From Hirschia sp964352025 (GTDB lineage: Bacteria; Pseudomonadota; Alphaproteobacteria; Caulobacterales; Hyphomonadaceae), in the NCBI GenBank assembly GCA_964352025.1, contig CAYGPZ010000002.1:62001-126000 (forward strand): a stretch of DNA of 64,000 nt, read 5' to 3'. Under the pieces are notes generated by a model. That model did no database searches, was not told the DNA's origin, and saw only the letters and a list, made by a program, of their open reading frames with translations. A program made the position numbers and the translations under genes. Shown here piece after piece: positions 44,495-53,228 of the stretch. Numbering within the stretch: the first letter of the stretch is position 1; each line of letters starts with the position of its first letter.

Positions 44495-45529
44495 ATGCGT
44501 AGAGTTTTATTGCCGGTTTTGGGAGTCGTCAGCATTTTGTTCGCATTTGCTGATGCTGAGGAGTTTCCTCAACCCCACGGCAATACAACTTTACCTAAGC
44601 CTTTCACGGAAACCATTGCGGCGTCAGAATGGACGCTCGTCATTCACGGTGGTGCGGGTGTTATCCGTCGTGAAAACATGACAGCCGAGCTTGAGATGTC
44701 ATTTCGCAATGGTCTTGAAGAAGCGTTGTTTACCGGCAGAGACATTTTGCAAAGCGGTGGATCTTCTCTAGATGCTGTCGAAGCCGTTGTCATTAGGTTG
44801 GAAAACCATCCACATTTCAATGCTGGGCGTGGTGCAGTCCTTAATGAATACGGTATTCACGAGTTGGATGCCTCCATTATGGATGGGCGAGATTTGAATG
44901 CAGGCGCGGTAGCTGGTGTTAAGCTAGTTAAAAATCCGATTTCGGCTGCACGTATTGTTATGGAAAAGTCCGAGCATGTCATGTTTGCAGGATCGGATGC
45001 GGATAGCCTTGCGCATTCTCATGGTCTTGAACTTGTTGAAAACAGCTATTTCACAACGCCTGAGCGATTGGATGCTTTAGAGCGCGTGCTGACGTCTCAT
45101 TCAGAAAAGAGAGACAAGCGCGGGACAGTCGGAGCTGTTGCGATCGACATGTTTGGAAATATCTCCGCTGCAACATCAACTGGCGGAATGACTGCCAAAA
45201 AGTCTGGGCGTGTTGGTGATAGTCCAATCGTGGGGGCGGGGGTTTATGCTGACAATAAATCTTGCGGTGTTTCAACGACTGGCCATGGTGAGTTTTTTAT
45301 CCGGACCGTTGCTGCTAAATCCATATGTGATCGTATAAAGCTTTTGGGTGAAACACCTGCTCAGGCATCTTCTATCGTGTTGAATGAAATCGCCGAATTG
45401 GGTGGCGATGGCGGTGCGATCATTATATCCCATTCAGGTGAAACAAGTCTGGCATTTAATACGCCCGGCATGTTTCGTGGTTTTGTATCCGCCGATGGAA
45501 ATATCGAAACCCGTATTTATGGGAATTAG
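44495..45529 (+). CDS. Secreted isoaspartyl peptidase/L-asparaginase (Ntn hydrolase)
   Basis: The 344-residue protein has a signal peptide (about 1-22, ending FADAEEF). It shows the plant-type asparaginase fold: HGGAGVI near the start, the nucleophile T211 in KRGTVGAVA after the autocleavage site, and the Gly-rich GGMTAKKSGRVGDSPIVGAG. It should self-process into two subunits and hydrolyse isoaspartyl dipeptides or asparagine, here in the periplasm. ATG 44495 (GGGG upstream) is 10 bases after the valS stop, so cotranscription is likely. Confidence 0.9.
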   Translation: MRRVLLPVLGVVSILFAFADAEEFPQPHGNTTLPKPFTETIAASEWTLVIHGGAGVIRRENMTAELEMSFRNGLEEALFTGRDILQSGGSSLDAVEAVVIRLENHPHFNAGRGAVLNEYGIHELDASIMDGRDLNAGAVAGVKLVKNPISAARIVMEKSEHVMFAGSDADSLAHSHGLELVENSYFTTPERLDALERVLTSHSEKRDKRGTVGAVAIDMFGNISAATSTGGMTAKKSGRVGDSPIVGAGVYADNKSCGVSTTGHGEFFIRTVAAKSICDRIKLLGETPAQASSIVLNEIAELGGDGGAIIISHSGETSLAFNTPGMFRGFVSADGNIETRIYGN

Positions 45530-45599
45530 TTATCATTCGAAAATCTGATTGAGCGAATGCTGAATCCATGCAGAATGCAGATGATTGGAAGGGGATTTC

Positions 45600-46643
45600 A
45601 TGACTGATAATTCTGATGTTGAGGCAAGTGTTCAAGAAGCGTTTCAAGCATTGCCGCCTGAGTTTGAGAAATTCAAACAGGTTTATCGCGATGAAATATT
45701 GCCTTCCTTACAAGAAAGAGAAGATGACCGCATCGCAGCCGCAGACAATGCGCGCAAATTCACACGCTTAGGGATAGCAATAGGTCTGGCGATTGCAGTG
45801 ATTGGGTTTGCAATTATTCATTCACCGTTCGTTTTGATGCTCGGCGCAATGGCAGGTTTTGGGTTACATTCCTATGGGCGGAGCGGATTGAATGATCTGA
45901 AACGGGAAGCCAAACTATTGATCGTTGAAACAGCGGCAAATGGTTTTGACCTTTCCTATAACCCAGAGCCAACCACACCAATGGTTCTTAGTCGGTTTCG
46001 CAACCTAAGCCTCATTCCTAGTTGGGATAGGGAGAGCTTTGAGGATCAGTTGCTGGGTAAACGTGGCACAACTGATTTTGAGTTTTTTGAAGCGCATTTA
46101 GAAGATAGGCGTACCAGAACTGACGGTCGTGGTCGCACGCGCACCGAATGGGTCACCGTCTTTAAAGGGCAATGTCTTGTCGTGAATTTTCACAAGCCAT
46201 TTAAAGGTCTGACCAAAGTTTTCCGCGATTTAGGCGTATTCAATGTTCTGACTAAAATCGGGAATAAATTCTCACATCAAAATTTGGAACGTGTTCGTTT
46301 AGAGGACCCAAAATTTGAAAGGGCGTTTGAAGTTTTCTCTGATGATCAGATTGAATCCCGTTTTCTTCTGACGCCTGATTTTATGGAAAGACTGCTTGAG
46401 TTAGAGCGTGTTTTTCATGGTGGAAAACTAAGATGTGCATTTTCAGGCGGCGAATTATTTGTATGTGTTGAAGGCGGCGATTTGTTTGAGCCTGGATCTA
46501 TGTTTATTCCATTGGATAATCCTGATCGTATTCGCGAATTGATGCTGGATTTCGTCGCGGTATTCCAGCTTATTGATAGTGTTTCGGATCGTGCAGGAAA
46601 GGCTCCACCTCAATTGCCCACAGGTGGCGATGAAACAAGCTAA
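45600..46643 (+). CDS. DUF3137 domain membrane protein
   Basis: The 347-residue protein has two adjoining membrane helices (about 58-95) after a helical N-terminus. A large soluble DUF3137-type domain follows, with the family-typical EDRRTRTDGRGRTRTEWVTVFKGQ segment and FRDLGVFNVL. ATG 45600 with GAAGGGG upstream is preferred to TTG 45585. Function of the family is unknown. It follows the asparaginase gene by 70 bases. Confidence 0.78.
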   Translation: MTDNSDVEASVQEAFQALPPEFEKFKQVYRDEILPSLQEREDDRIAAADNARKFTRLGIAIGLAIAVIGFAIIHSPFVLMLGAMAGFGLHSYGRSGLNDLKREAKLLIVETAANGFDLSYNPEPTTPMVLSRFRNLSLIPSWDRESFEDQLLGKRGTTDFEFFEAHLEDRRTRTDGRGRTRTEWVTVFKGQCLVVNFHKPFKGLTKVFRDLGVFNVLTKIGNKFSHQNLERVRLEDPKFERAFEVFSDDQIESRFLLTPDFMERLLELERVFHGGKLRCAFSGGELFVCVEGGDLFEPGSMFIPLDNPDRIRELMLDFVAVFQLIDSVSDRAGKAPPQLPTGGDETS

Positions 46644-46809
46644 TCGAAATTGACTTGGCTCTAATATATTAATTTAAAAAGATTTAATGTTGGGTGTTGG
46701 CATGATTTTGCCCAGAATTGGTCACAAGCTTCTCATAGCGTCATTTCATATTCAGGCGATATAAGTTATTGGCTTGGATAGCTGATTTTAGAGTTTATGG
46801 AGACAGATT

Positions 46810-47217
46810 ATGAAATTACAAATGCGGACTATTGCGACTTCTATCGTTCTTGGTGTTTCAGCTCTTCTCGTCTCCGGTACTGCGAGTGCTGCAAGCTGTG
46901 TTGCGATGCAAAAAGAGCTTGGAACAATTGGAAATGAGATTGTTCAGATGCAAGCGGATCGTGATGAAGTTGTCGCTATTTTTGAAATTCATAATAATGA
47001 GCGCGCGGCGGCCAATAGCGAGTTGGCCAATTTAAAAACTGGCATGATTAAAATGTCCGCTGATGCAAAAGCAGAATATGAAGCAAGCGCCGCGAAGCAT
47101 GACGAAGAAGCTAAAGCTGCTCAGGCGAAGTTGGAAAGTTTGAACGGATCACTTGTCGAAAAGGCTAGCGTTTATAACGAGAAAACAGCTGCATTTAACA
47201 AAAAGTGCATTGGCTAG
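46810..47217 (+). CDS. Small secreted coiled-coil protein, unknown function
   Basis: The 135-residue protein has a signal peptide (cleavage near TASAASC, about residue 28). The mature part is nearly all helix, rich in Ala, Glu and Lys (about 35-125), consistent with a coiled coil. A Cys at each end of the mature part (about 30 and 133) could form a disulfide. GGAGACAG supports the ATG. It faces the DUF983 gene tail to tail with a shared terminator hairpin. No family is recognised. Confidence 0.65.
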   Translation: MKLQMRTIATSIVLGVSALLVSGTASAASCVAMQKELGTIGNEIVQMQADRDEVVAIFEIHNNERAAANSELANLKTGMIKMSADAKAEYEASAAKHDEEAKAAQAKLESLNGSLVEKASVYNEKTAAFNKKCIG

Positions 47218-47244
47218 ATTTATAGGCCAAATATAGAAAAATTA

Positions 47245-47274
47245 CGGGCGGCTAATCAATTGATTGGTCGCCCG
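47245..47274 (-). terminator. Near-perfect 30-base inverted repeat terminator
   Basis: CGGGCG (47245-47250) and CGCCCG (47269-47274) close a 15-bp stem (with two wobble pairs) around the centre TCAATTGA. It overlaps the end of the DUF983 gene. On the minus strand a TAATTTTT tail follows; on the plus strand the tail is CTTTCG. It serves the convergent pair. Confidence 0.7.
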
Positions 47275-47647
47275 CTTTCGTTCTCCATAACGCACCTAAG
47301 AAAATGGCCTTAGCCGTGGGAAGAATAGCGATACAGGAAAGTGTTGCGCCTAACAGTAGAGACGGGAACAGTATCCACATTGGAATAGAATATCGCGTAA
47401 CGATCACCAGAAGAGGTGACCACACATGCCCGACTATTAGGATTGTGAGCCATGCAGGGCCATCGTCAGCGCGAATTTCGCCAAGCTGGGCATAGCATTT
47501 ATCGCACTCATCGACTTGTTTAATGTATTTCTGCCAGAGGTGACCTTTGCCGCAATTGGGGCATTTGCCTTTCATTGCGCGTTTTATGGATTGCCAAACA
47601 GATGCTGGAAAATCAGTAAGATCTACGGGTTCTGGCAAAGCTGTCAA
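47252..47647 (-). CDS. DUF983 membrane protein with zinc-ribbon motif
   Basis: The 131-residue protein has an N-terminal Cys4 zinc ribbon (CPNCGKGH ... CDKCYAQ, about residues 32-56) and two membrane helices (about 65-115). This is the DUF983 family, common in alphaproteobacteria and often near cytochrome oxidase genes, but not so here. Its start overlaps the exonuclease III stop by 4 bases, so it is translationally coupled to xthA. Its role is unknown. Confidence 0.82.
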   Translation of the reverse strand: MTALPEPVDLTDFPASVWQSIKRAMKGKCPNCGKGHLWQKYIKQVDECDKCYAQLGEIRADDGPAWLTILIVGHVWSPLLVIVTRYSIPMWILFPSLLLGATLSCIAILPTAKAIFLGALWRTKAGDQSID

Positions 47648-48423
47648 AAGTCGAACTCTCCAATGATTGGCACATGGTCTGACGGTTTGGTCATACCTCG
47701 CGCATCACGATAGATTGATATAGTTTTCAACTTGTCAACGGCTTGAGGACTACACAATAAATGATCGATCCGAATGCCATTATCTTTGGGCCAAGCACCT
47801 GCCTGATAGTCCCAGAATGTATATTGATGGCCGCGATTGTCCCTCGCAGCAAATCCTTCTGTATATCCCATCCACTGTAGTTCGCGGAATTTGCAGCGTG
47901 TTTCAGGCTGGGCTAGGGCGTCATCCACCCATGCAGCTGGATCATAACAATCTTCATCTCTTGGAATACAGTTATAGTCGCCTGCCAGAACAACAGCTTC
48001 TTCATATGCAAGAAGTTCTTTTGCGCGGGCGTTCAAGCGATCCATCCAAGCGAGTTTATAGTCAAACTTCGGGCCGGGGAATGGATTTCCGTTTGGAAGA
48101 TAAATCGATGCGACCCTAACAGGTGTGTCTGCCATAATCAGGGCTTCGAGATATCGTGCTTGCTCGTCTTCATCGTCACCGGGCAATCCGACTTGAACAT
48201 CCTCAATTGGATGTTTGGAAAGGATGGCTACACCATTATAACTTTTCTGACCGTGAGTGATGACATTATATCCCATGTCTTCAATTTCCAGACGGGGAAA
48301 GTTGTCATCAATACATTTGATCTCCTGAAAACACACCACATCCAGCTCGAGGTTTTTCAACACCTCCAGCACGGTTGGCAATCGTGCATTCACCGAGTTT
48401 ACATTCCAAGACGCTATTTTCAT
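47644..48423 (-). CDS. xthA: Exodeoxyribonuclease III (AP endonuclease)
   Basis: The 259-residue EEP-family nuclease has all motifs: ASWNVNSVNARL at the N-terminus, CFQEIKC with the metal Glu, GDYNCIPRDEDCYD, and RIDHLLCS and SDHVPI near the C-terminus. It cleaves abasic sites and degrades one strand of duplex DNA in base excision repair. DUF983 follows with an overlap. AsmA lies upstream in the same direction across a 50-base gap. Confidence 0.94.
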   Translation of the reverse strand: MKIASWNVNSVNARLPTVLEVLKNLELDVVCFQEIKCIDDNFPRLEIEDMGYNVITHGQKSYNGVAILSKHPIEDVQVGLPGDDEDEQARYLEALIMADTPVRVASIYLPNGNPFPGPKFDYKLAWMDRLNARAKELLAYEEAVVLAGDYNCIPRDEDCYDPAAWVDDALAQPETRCKFRELQWMGYTEGFAARDNRGHQYTFWDYQAGAWPKDNGIRIDHLLCSPQAVDKLKTISIYRDARGMTKPSDHVPIIGEFDF

Positions 48424-48473
48424 GTGACCAGTGTTAACAGGCCTTACTGAGTCGGTCGATTCAGTTTTTGCGT

Positions 48474-50855
48474 CTATTTGAAAAGATCTAAAAGTTGCTT
48501 TTTAGCTTCGTCTTCGAGCTGTTCCTCAAGTGATTTTGGCTCTTCTTCTTCCTCTTCTTCTGGGGAAGAATCATCGAGTGTTTCACTCTCTGAATTTTCG
48601 GCTTCTGGAACTTCTTCTACAGGTGGCTCTTCTTTCTTAATACCAAGCGCATCTCCCAGTACATTTCCGAGCGCTTTACGGCGTGCTTTATCAGCGTCTT
48701 CGCCTTCACCCAAAATATTTCCTGCTTCTTCTCCGCCTAGAACTTTATCAATTCCGAGTTCCTTTTTGAGAAGGTCTTGAGCTTCATTTTGCAATTGTTG
48801 TGTCAGCTGTTCTTGGAGCCATTCTTGATCCAGTCCCACAGAAAGCTTGTTCCAACCGCCGCTTATTTTTACTGGTGGTGCAAATCCGTTTATTCCAAGT
48901 GACTTGTCACCTGATTTTGGGAACATGCTTAGTGACAGTGTACGTTCACCAAGGTTGAGTTCACCTTTCCCCGGGATTTGAAGGCCTGGTGTGATGAAGT
49001 TGAAGTCATTGGTAGAGGCTACACCATTTTGGATATTGAAAGCTGCAGCAAATTCAGTGAAGTCAGTTTCTTCTTCGTCTGAAAGGGCATCTGGTATCGC
49101 TCCAGTTTGAAGGAAATCTGTTGCAGAGCGCATAAGCTGCGCTGCGTTGATGCCTTTGATTGCTCCATCATCAAACTTAAAAGCACCCGCACCAGATAGA
49201 GAGCTCATAATATCGGCCATGGAAGAACCGCTACCGTCTAGCGTTATATTCAACCCGCCGACGCCTTCAACTTTGTCGAAATTAGCGAGGGCACCGAGGA
49301 AAGGCGCAGCATTTAGTGCATTTAGGTTCGCAACCATCTGAATTTTGGGTGTGTCGGCAGAAGCATCTGCAACGAATTTTGCAGCACCTTGTCCACCATA
49401 TAGGGACGTTTCAGTCAGGTCAGCGACAAGCTTGCCGTTTTTGATTGTTGTATTGAGCGATGTTTTGCCGATATCAATGCCTTGAAACTTCAGTCCCGCG
49501 GCATTGATTTTGAGATCAACGTCTACTGCTTTTAATGGGCTAAGGTCGAGCTTGGTATCTTGCCATCCTTCATCACCTGACTTTTTAGGGGGCGTTTCAG
49601 AAGCAGCGCCGGAAGCGGCAGCATATTTTGTTGCGTCGATAACATTGGTTGAAAGTGTACCAGTCAGCTTTGGCTTGGTGCCCGCCAAGTTTAAATTCAT
49701 GGCACCGTCACCAATGATATCATCAAACGTAAGCTTTGCATTGTTGAGCGATACAGAGGTAAGAGAACCTTTCGTCGTTCCTTGCAGGGCAAAGCTTCTA
49801 TAAACATCACCTTCTGGCAGAGCCACATCTGCTGTTTGAGCAAGAGCACGCAGGTTTGGAGCAGAAAAATCCAAATCACCTTCAAATGCGATTTTGTCGC
49901 CTACATTGGCTCCGCCCGTGAAATCGACTTTAAGAAGGTCGCTGTTGTGGTTGAAGGCAATATCGCTGAGTTTTAATGCGCCGACTTGTCCACCAACATT
50001 TGCGCTTAATTTTGCAGAACCAAGTGCTTTACTACCTGGGATTTCCAGCTTCATGAAATCAGCAAGAGCCTGCAGGTCGGAGACGTTAGAGTTAGCTTTA
50101 ATATCCAATCCAATGACATCACCCATAACGATGTTTCCATTGATAGACGTGCTTGCAAAGTCTGTTTTGAAATCAGCTTTTACCGGAGAAGAAATACCAT
50201 CTAATAGCTTTTGAAGGTTGGCGGTGTAGGCATCAAGGTTGAAGGCAAGACCATCGATAATCCCGTCTCCTTTAACATCCAATGGGCCATTCATTTCAGG
50301 CAAGCTAATTGTGATGTTCAAGTCTTCGAGCGTGTGCGATTGGCCAGCTTGCTTATCTTGATATAAGATATCGCCGTTTACTAAACGAACATCACCAAGT
50401 TTCGCATTTACGATTGTCGGGCCGTCAGGAGATGGAGTGTCTTCAGTTGTTGGCGCAGAAGAATTAGATGGCGCAAATGTCCAGTTATTCTGACCGTTTT
50501 CAAGTTTCACGAGGGACAATTTTGGATCAACAAGAATAAACTCATCAATTTCAACATTTTGAGAGAGAAGCGGAAGGAGTTTAACCGCCGCTCTCAACTC
50601 AGTCATTGACGCAAATTCCGTGTCTCCGAAACCGTCCGGGTTTGCGATCGTCGTCTGGCCGGCTGACGCCGATATTTGAGGGAATAGACGGAGCTTGATA
50701 TCACCATTAATCGTAACATCCCGACCAAGCGCGTTTTCTGCAACTTCTTCAATTTTTTCTTGATAAACAGAAGATGGTACGAGGTGAACCGCAGCGACAA
50801 GACCACCTATTAGAAGCACGATAAGTGCAAGAATTATCATGAGAAAACGTATCAT
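48474..50855 (-). CDS. AsmA-family protein
   Basis: The 793-residue protein has one N-terminal membrane helix (about 5-24) and a large periplasmic part. The N-terminal AsmA domain contains VTINGDIKLRLFPQISASAGQTTIANPDGF and GEITDFRLV-type segments. The conserved C-terminal AsmA_2 region follows (about 530-680). It ends in a Glu-rich tail (EEEEEEEPKSLEEQ). AsmA-like proteins bridge the envelope and are thought to move phospholipids to the outer membrane. Length is typical. Confidence 0.88.
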   Translation of the reverse strand: MIRFLMIILALIVLLIGGLVAAVHLVPSSVYQEKIEEVAENALGRDVTINGDIKLRLFPQISASAGQTTIANPDGFGDTEFASMTELRAAVKLLPLLSQNVEIDEFILVDPKLSLVKLENGQNNWTFAPSNSSAPTTEDTPSPDGPTIVNAKLGDVRLVNGDILYQDKQAGQSHTLEDLNITISLPEMNGPLDVKGDGIIDGLAFNLDAYTANLQKLLDGISSPVKADFKTDFASTSINGNIVMGDVIGLDIKANSNVSDLQALADFMKLEIPGSKALGSAKLSANVGGQVGALKLSDIAFNHNSDLLKVDFTGGANVGDKIAFEGDLDFSAPNLRALAQTADVALPEGDVYRSFALQGTTKGSLTSVSLNNAKLTFDDIIGDGAMNLNLAGTKPKLTGTLSTNVIDATKYAAASGAASETPPKKSGDEGWQDTKLDLSPLKAVDVDLKINAAGLKFQGIDIGKTSLNTTIKNGKLVADLTETSLYGGQGAAKFVADASADTPKIQMVANLNALNAAPFLGALANFDKVEGVGGLNITLDGSGSSMADIMSSLSGAGAFKFDDGAIKGINAAQLMRSATDFLQTGAIPDALSDEEETDFTEFAAAFNIQNGVASTNDFNFITPGLQIPGKGELNLGERTLSLSMFPKSGDKSLGINGFAPPVKISGGWNKLSVGLDQEWLQEQLTQQLQNEAQDLLKKELGIDKVLGGEEAGNILGEGEDADKARRKALGNVLGDALGIKKEEPPVEEVPEAENSESETLDDSSPEEEEEEEPKSLEEQLEDEAKKQLLDLFK

Positions 50856-51168
50856 GGTGGCAAGCCTCTGCGAAAATAGAATCTATTTGTCTTCTAGCCA
50901 AAAACTATGGCGTGTTGATGACGCAATACAAGGGTGTTCTCTATTAACTATAGGACGGAGTTTGAATATAGATTGAACAAGCCACTTTATGATCGTGAAA
51001 ACATCATAATTTTCATCTATTAACTTTAACACTTATTGAGCAATATTTGTTAGATTGCCATCTGTAAGAGCGGTTTCGCTTTTGTGGGTGAGTAATCATT
51101 TCCAATGTTTTGCGGTGCAGAAATCAGGCAATTTGTTTTTACAATTGTGCCTGAGTTATGCCGTCAAC
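50856..51168. other. AT-rich divergent intergenic region without a gene
   Basis: This gap between the AsmA start (minus) and the phosphoesterase promoter (plus) is AT-rich and has no ORF of note. The TTAA pairs near 50945 and 51020 are not spaced seven bases apart, so no CtrA box is called. It presumably holds the AsmA promoter. Confidence 0.5.
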
Positions 51169-51197
51169 TTGGTGTAATTCTTGCTGTGACGTATAAT
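51169..51197 (+). promoter_or_regulatory. Sigma-70-like promoter of the metallophosphoesterase gene
   Basis: TTGGTG (51169-51174) and TATAAT (51192-51197) are separated by 17 bases. The predicted start near 51204 is 50 bases before the ATG and immediately before the hairpin at 51207-51227. Confidence 0.6.
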
Positions 51198-51206
51198 GTA
51201 GCGGTT

Positions 51207-51231
51207 AGCTTCTGAATATAAGAAGCTTTTT
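51207..51231 (+). terminator. 5'-leader hairpin with T5 tail (attenuator-like)
   Basis: AGCTTCT (51207-51213) pairs with AGAAGCT (51221-51227) around GAATATA and is followed by T5 ending at 51231. It would be at the extreme 5' end of the phosphoesterase mRNA, so it could attenuate transcription or protect the 5' end. Confidence 0.5.
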
Positions 51232-51253
51232 AGGGAGCGTAGAACGGTAGTTC

Positions 51254-52138
51254 ATGCTGAATTTGGAAGACTTTAATGATTGGCTATTGGAACGTCGGCG
51301 AGATTTTGCTGCGCGCACATATAAGCTGTTCGAAAAGTTCTCTCCAGCGTCCCGAGAAAAGTCCAAGCAGGAAAGCGTTTTTACTTCTGAGGCCGCGCTA
51401 AAAGTTCCATTGAGAGAGACTCGTGTTCCAGAAGGGACTCGCGTATACGCTGTTGGTGACATCCATGGGCGTGCAGATCTTCTAATAAAACTGATGGAAA
51501 AAATCCGAGAAGATGTCGCGCAGAGTGAAGATAAGGATGCTCTCAATGCGATAGTGTTTCTTGGGGATTATATCGATAGAGGATTTCAGTCGCGGCAGGT
51601 TATTGATCTGCTTGTAGGTGATGAATATTCTGATTTTGAAATGCGCTTTCTGCGAGGAAACCACGAAGAGACGTTTCAGGATTTTTTGATGAATTCCGGT
51701 GTGGGACAAAGATGGGCCCAGTATGGCGGGATCGAAACGCTCGTGTCTTACAATGTGCAACCACCGCGTGGCCGTGATAATTTTGATGGGTGGGAAGATG
51801 CGCGAAAAGATCTCGTATCTAAAATACCTTTGAGTCACCGTAGCTTTTTAGAAAATCTCGAAGTCTGTCTTGTTCTTGGAGATTATGTCTTTGTTCATGC
51901 TGGTCTGCGTCCGGGAAAAACGATTGAAGAGCAGGACGAAAAAGACCTTTTGTGGATTCGAGATGACTTTCTCTACAATAGCGAAGCCTTTGATAAGGTT
52001 GTTGTACACGGCCATACACCGATAGATTCACCGCACAGAGATTTTAGACGCATTAGCGTTGATACTGGCGCGTATATGTCTAGCAAATTAACAGCTGTGC
52101 GCCTCTATGAAGATACAGTTGAATTCATTTCAACATAG
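51254..52138 (+). CDS. Calcineurin-like metallophosphoesterase (PP2A/ApaH type)
   Basis: The 294-residue protein carries the serine/threonine phosphatase signature: GDIHGRADLL, GDYIDRG, RGNHEE and VFVHAG with VVHGHTP. The catalytic domain begins near residue 60. The N-terminal 58 residues are basic and specific to this protein. It could hydrolyse phosphoprotein or diadenosine polyphosphates; PrpA/ApaH-like members do either. It stands alone with its own promoter at 51169-51197 and ends 112 bases before the LysR gene. Confidence 0.88.
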   Translation: MLNLEDFNDWLLERRRDFAARTYKLFEKFSPASREKSKQESVFTSEAALKVPLRETRVPEGTRVYAVGDIHGRADLLIKLMEKIREDVAQSEDKDALNAIVFLGDYIDRGFQSRQVIDLLVGDEYSDFEMRFLRGNHEETFQDFLMNSGVGQRWAQYGGIETLVSYNVQPPRGRDNFDGWEDARKDLVSKIPLSHRSFLENLEVCLVLGDYVFVHAGLRPGKTIEEQDEKDLLWIRDDFLYNSEAFDKVVVHGHTPIDSPHRDFRRISVDTGAYMSSKLTAVRLYEDTVEFIST

Positions 52139-52250
52139 AGTTTGAATAATTCTCTTCCTAATTTTTATTGATTCAACTTCCCATCGTTATCATTTTGGGT
52201 GATAATGACCGCGACAGCGACGATGTTGTCCAAATGGCGAGAGAATTGAT

Positions 52251-53195
52251 ATGGATAAGAAGTTTGATCTTAACCTTCTAAATACATTTGATGCCCTGTG
52301 GAGAGAACGCAATGTTACGCGAGCTGCACGTCGCCTAAATGTCACCCAGCCAGCAGTATCAAATGCTTTGTCCCGTTTAAGAGAAACATTCGGTGATGAA
52401 TTATTTATTCGTACGCCATCAGGTGTTGATCCAACAGAACGCTGTTCTGAAATAGCGATCGATGTGAGAGAAGCTTTGCGGCATGTGGAGAGAACACTTG
52501 CATCGCATGACAGCTTTGATCCATTGGCGTCTGAAAGAACATTTCGCATAGGCGCAATGGATTATTACGATCACGTCGTCCTCCCGCCTTTGATGGAATC
52601 CTTAAGGAAACAAGCGCCTAAAGTAGATTTGCGCATATCCCCAGTAAAAATTGGTGAAACGTATGATGCGTTGGACTCAGGTGATCTGGATTTCTTGTTT
52701 ATAAGCGGGTCAGAGCCACCCAAACGTATCAATTTCACACCCATGCTGGAAGAACAATTTGTGCTGATCATGCGCGAGGGACATCCGCAAGTTTGTCAGG
52801 AAATGACGCTCGAGGTTTATGCCAGTTTGACCCACATCGTATTTTCCACGCGCGGAGATGGCTATACGCGTATCGATGATTTGCTTGCTGAAAAAGGGTT
52901 GAGGCGCCGCGTTGCACTAACGTCTTCGCATCACACGTCAATCGCTGAGACGGTCCGCGACACCGATATGGTTGCTTTGTCTCCATCTAGATTGGCAAAT
53001 CGTTATGTTCATCGCGGTGGAATGGTCGCGGTTAAGCCACCTGTAGAGTTCCCGCATTTCCACTTGAGCCTATATTGGAGCAGGCGTTTGAATTCTGACC
53101 CTGGGGCGATGTGGCTGCGTGATGTGATTAGCGATGTTTGCGAGAATAGCCCAGTTTTCATTCCGCCGCAGAAGGCAGAGTTTTGTCCGGTATAA
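52251..53195 (+). CDS. LysR-family transcriptional regulator
   Basis: The 314-residue regulator has an N-terminal winged helix (about 3-62; RNVTRAARRLNVTQPAVSNALSRLRETFGDELF) and a periplasmic-binding-protein-like effector domain (about 95-300) of the NodD/LeuO-like subgroup. It faces the cystathionine beta-lyase gene tail to tail, so the usual divergent-target rule does not identify a target. Control of the nearby sulfur genes is possible but not shown. GAGAATTG precedes the ATG. Confidence 0.92.
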   Translation: MDKKFDLNLLNTFDALWRERNVTRAARRLNVTQPAVSNALSRLRETFGDELFIRTPSGVDPTERCSEIAIDVREALRHVERTLASHDSFDPLASERTFRIGAMDYYDHVVLPPLMESLRKQAPKVDLRISPVKIGETYDALDSGDLDFLFISGSEPPKRINFTPMLEEQFVLIMREGHPQVCQEMTLEVYASLTHIVFSTRGDGYTRIDDLLAEKGLRRRVALTSSHHTSIAETVRDTDMVALSPSRLANRYVHRGGMVAVKPPVEFPHFHLSLYWSRRLNSDPGAMWLRDVISDVCENSPVFIPPQKAEFCPV

Positions 53196-53202
53196 CGGTA
53201 AA

Positions 53203-53228
53203 TGCAGTCCTAATTATTTAGGACTGCA
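53203..53228. terminator. Convergent terminator between LysR and metC-like genes
   Basis: TGCAGTCCTAA (53203-53213) pairs with TTAGGACTGCA (53218-53228), an 11-bp perfect stem with loop TTAT. It overlaps the cystathionine beta-lyase stop and follows the LysR stop by 7 bases. The plus-strand tail is AATGCATTTT. Confidence 0.7.

Noticed and set aside
46670..46690. TTAA pairs in the gap before the coiled-coil protein gene as a CtrA site
   Set aside because: The spacing is six bases or ten bases, so it does not meet the consensus, and the region is AT-rich.
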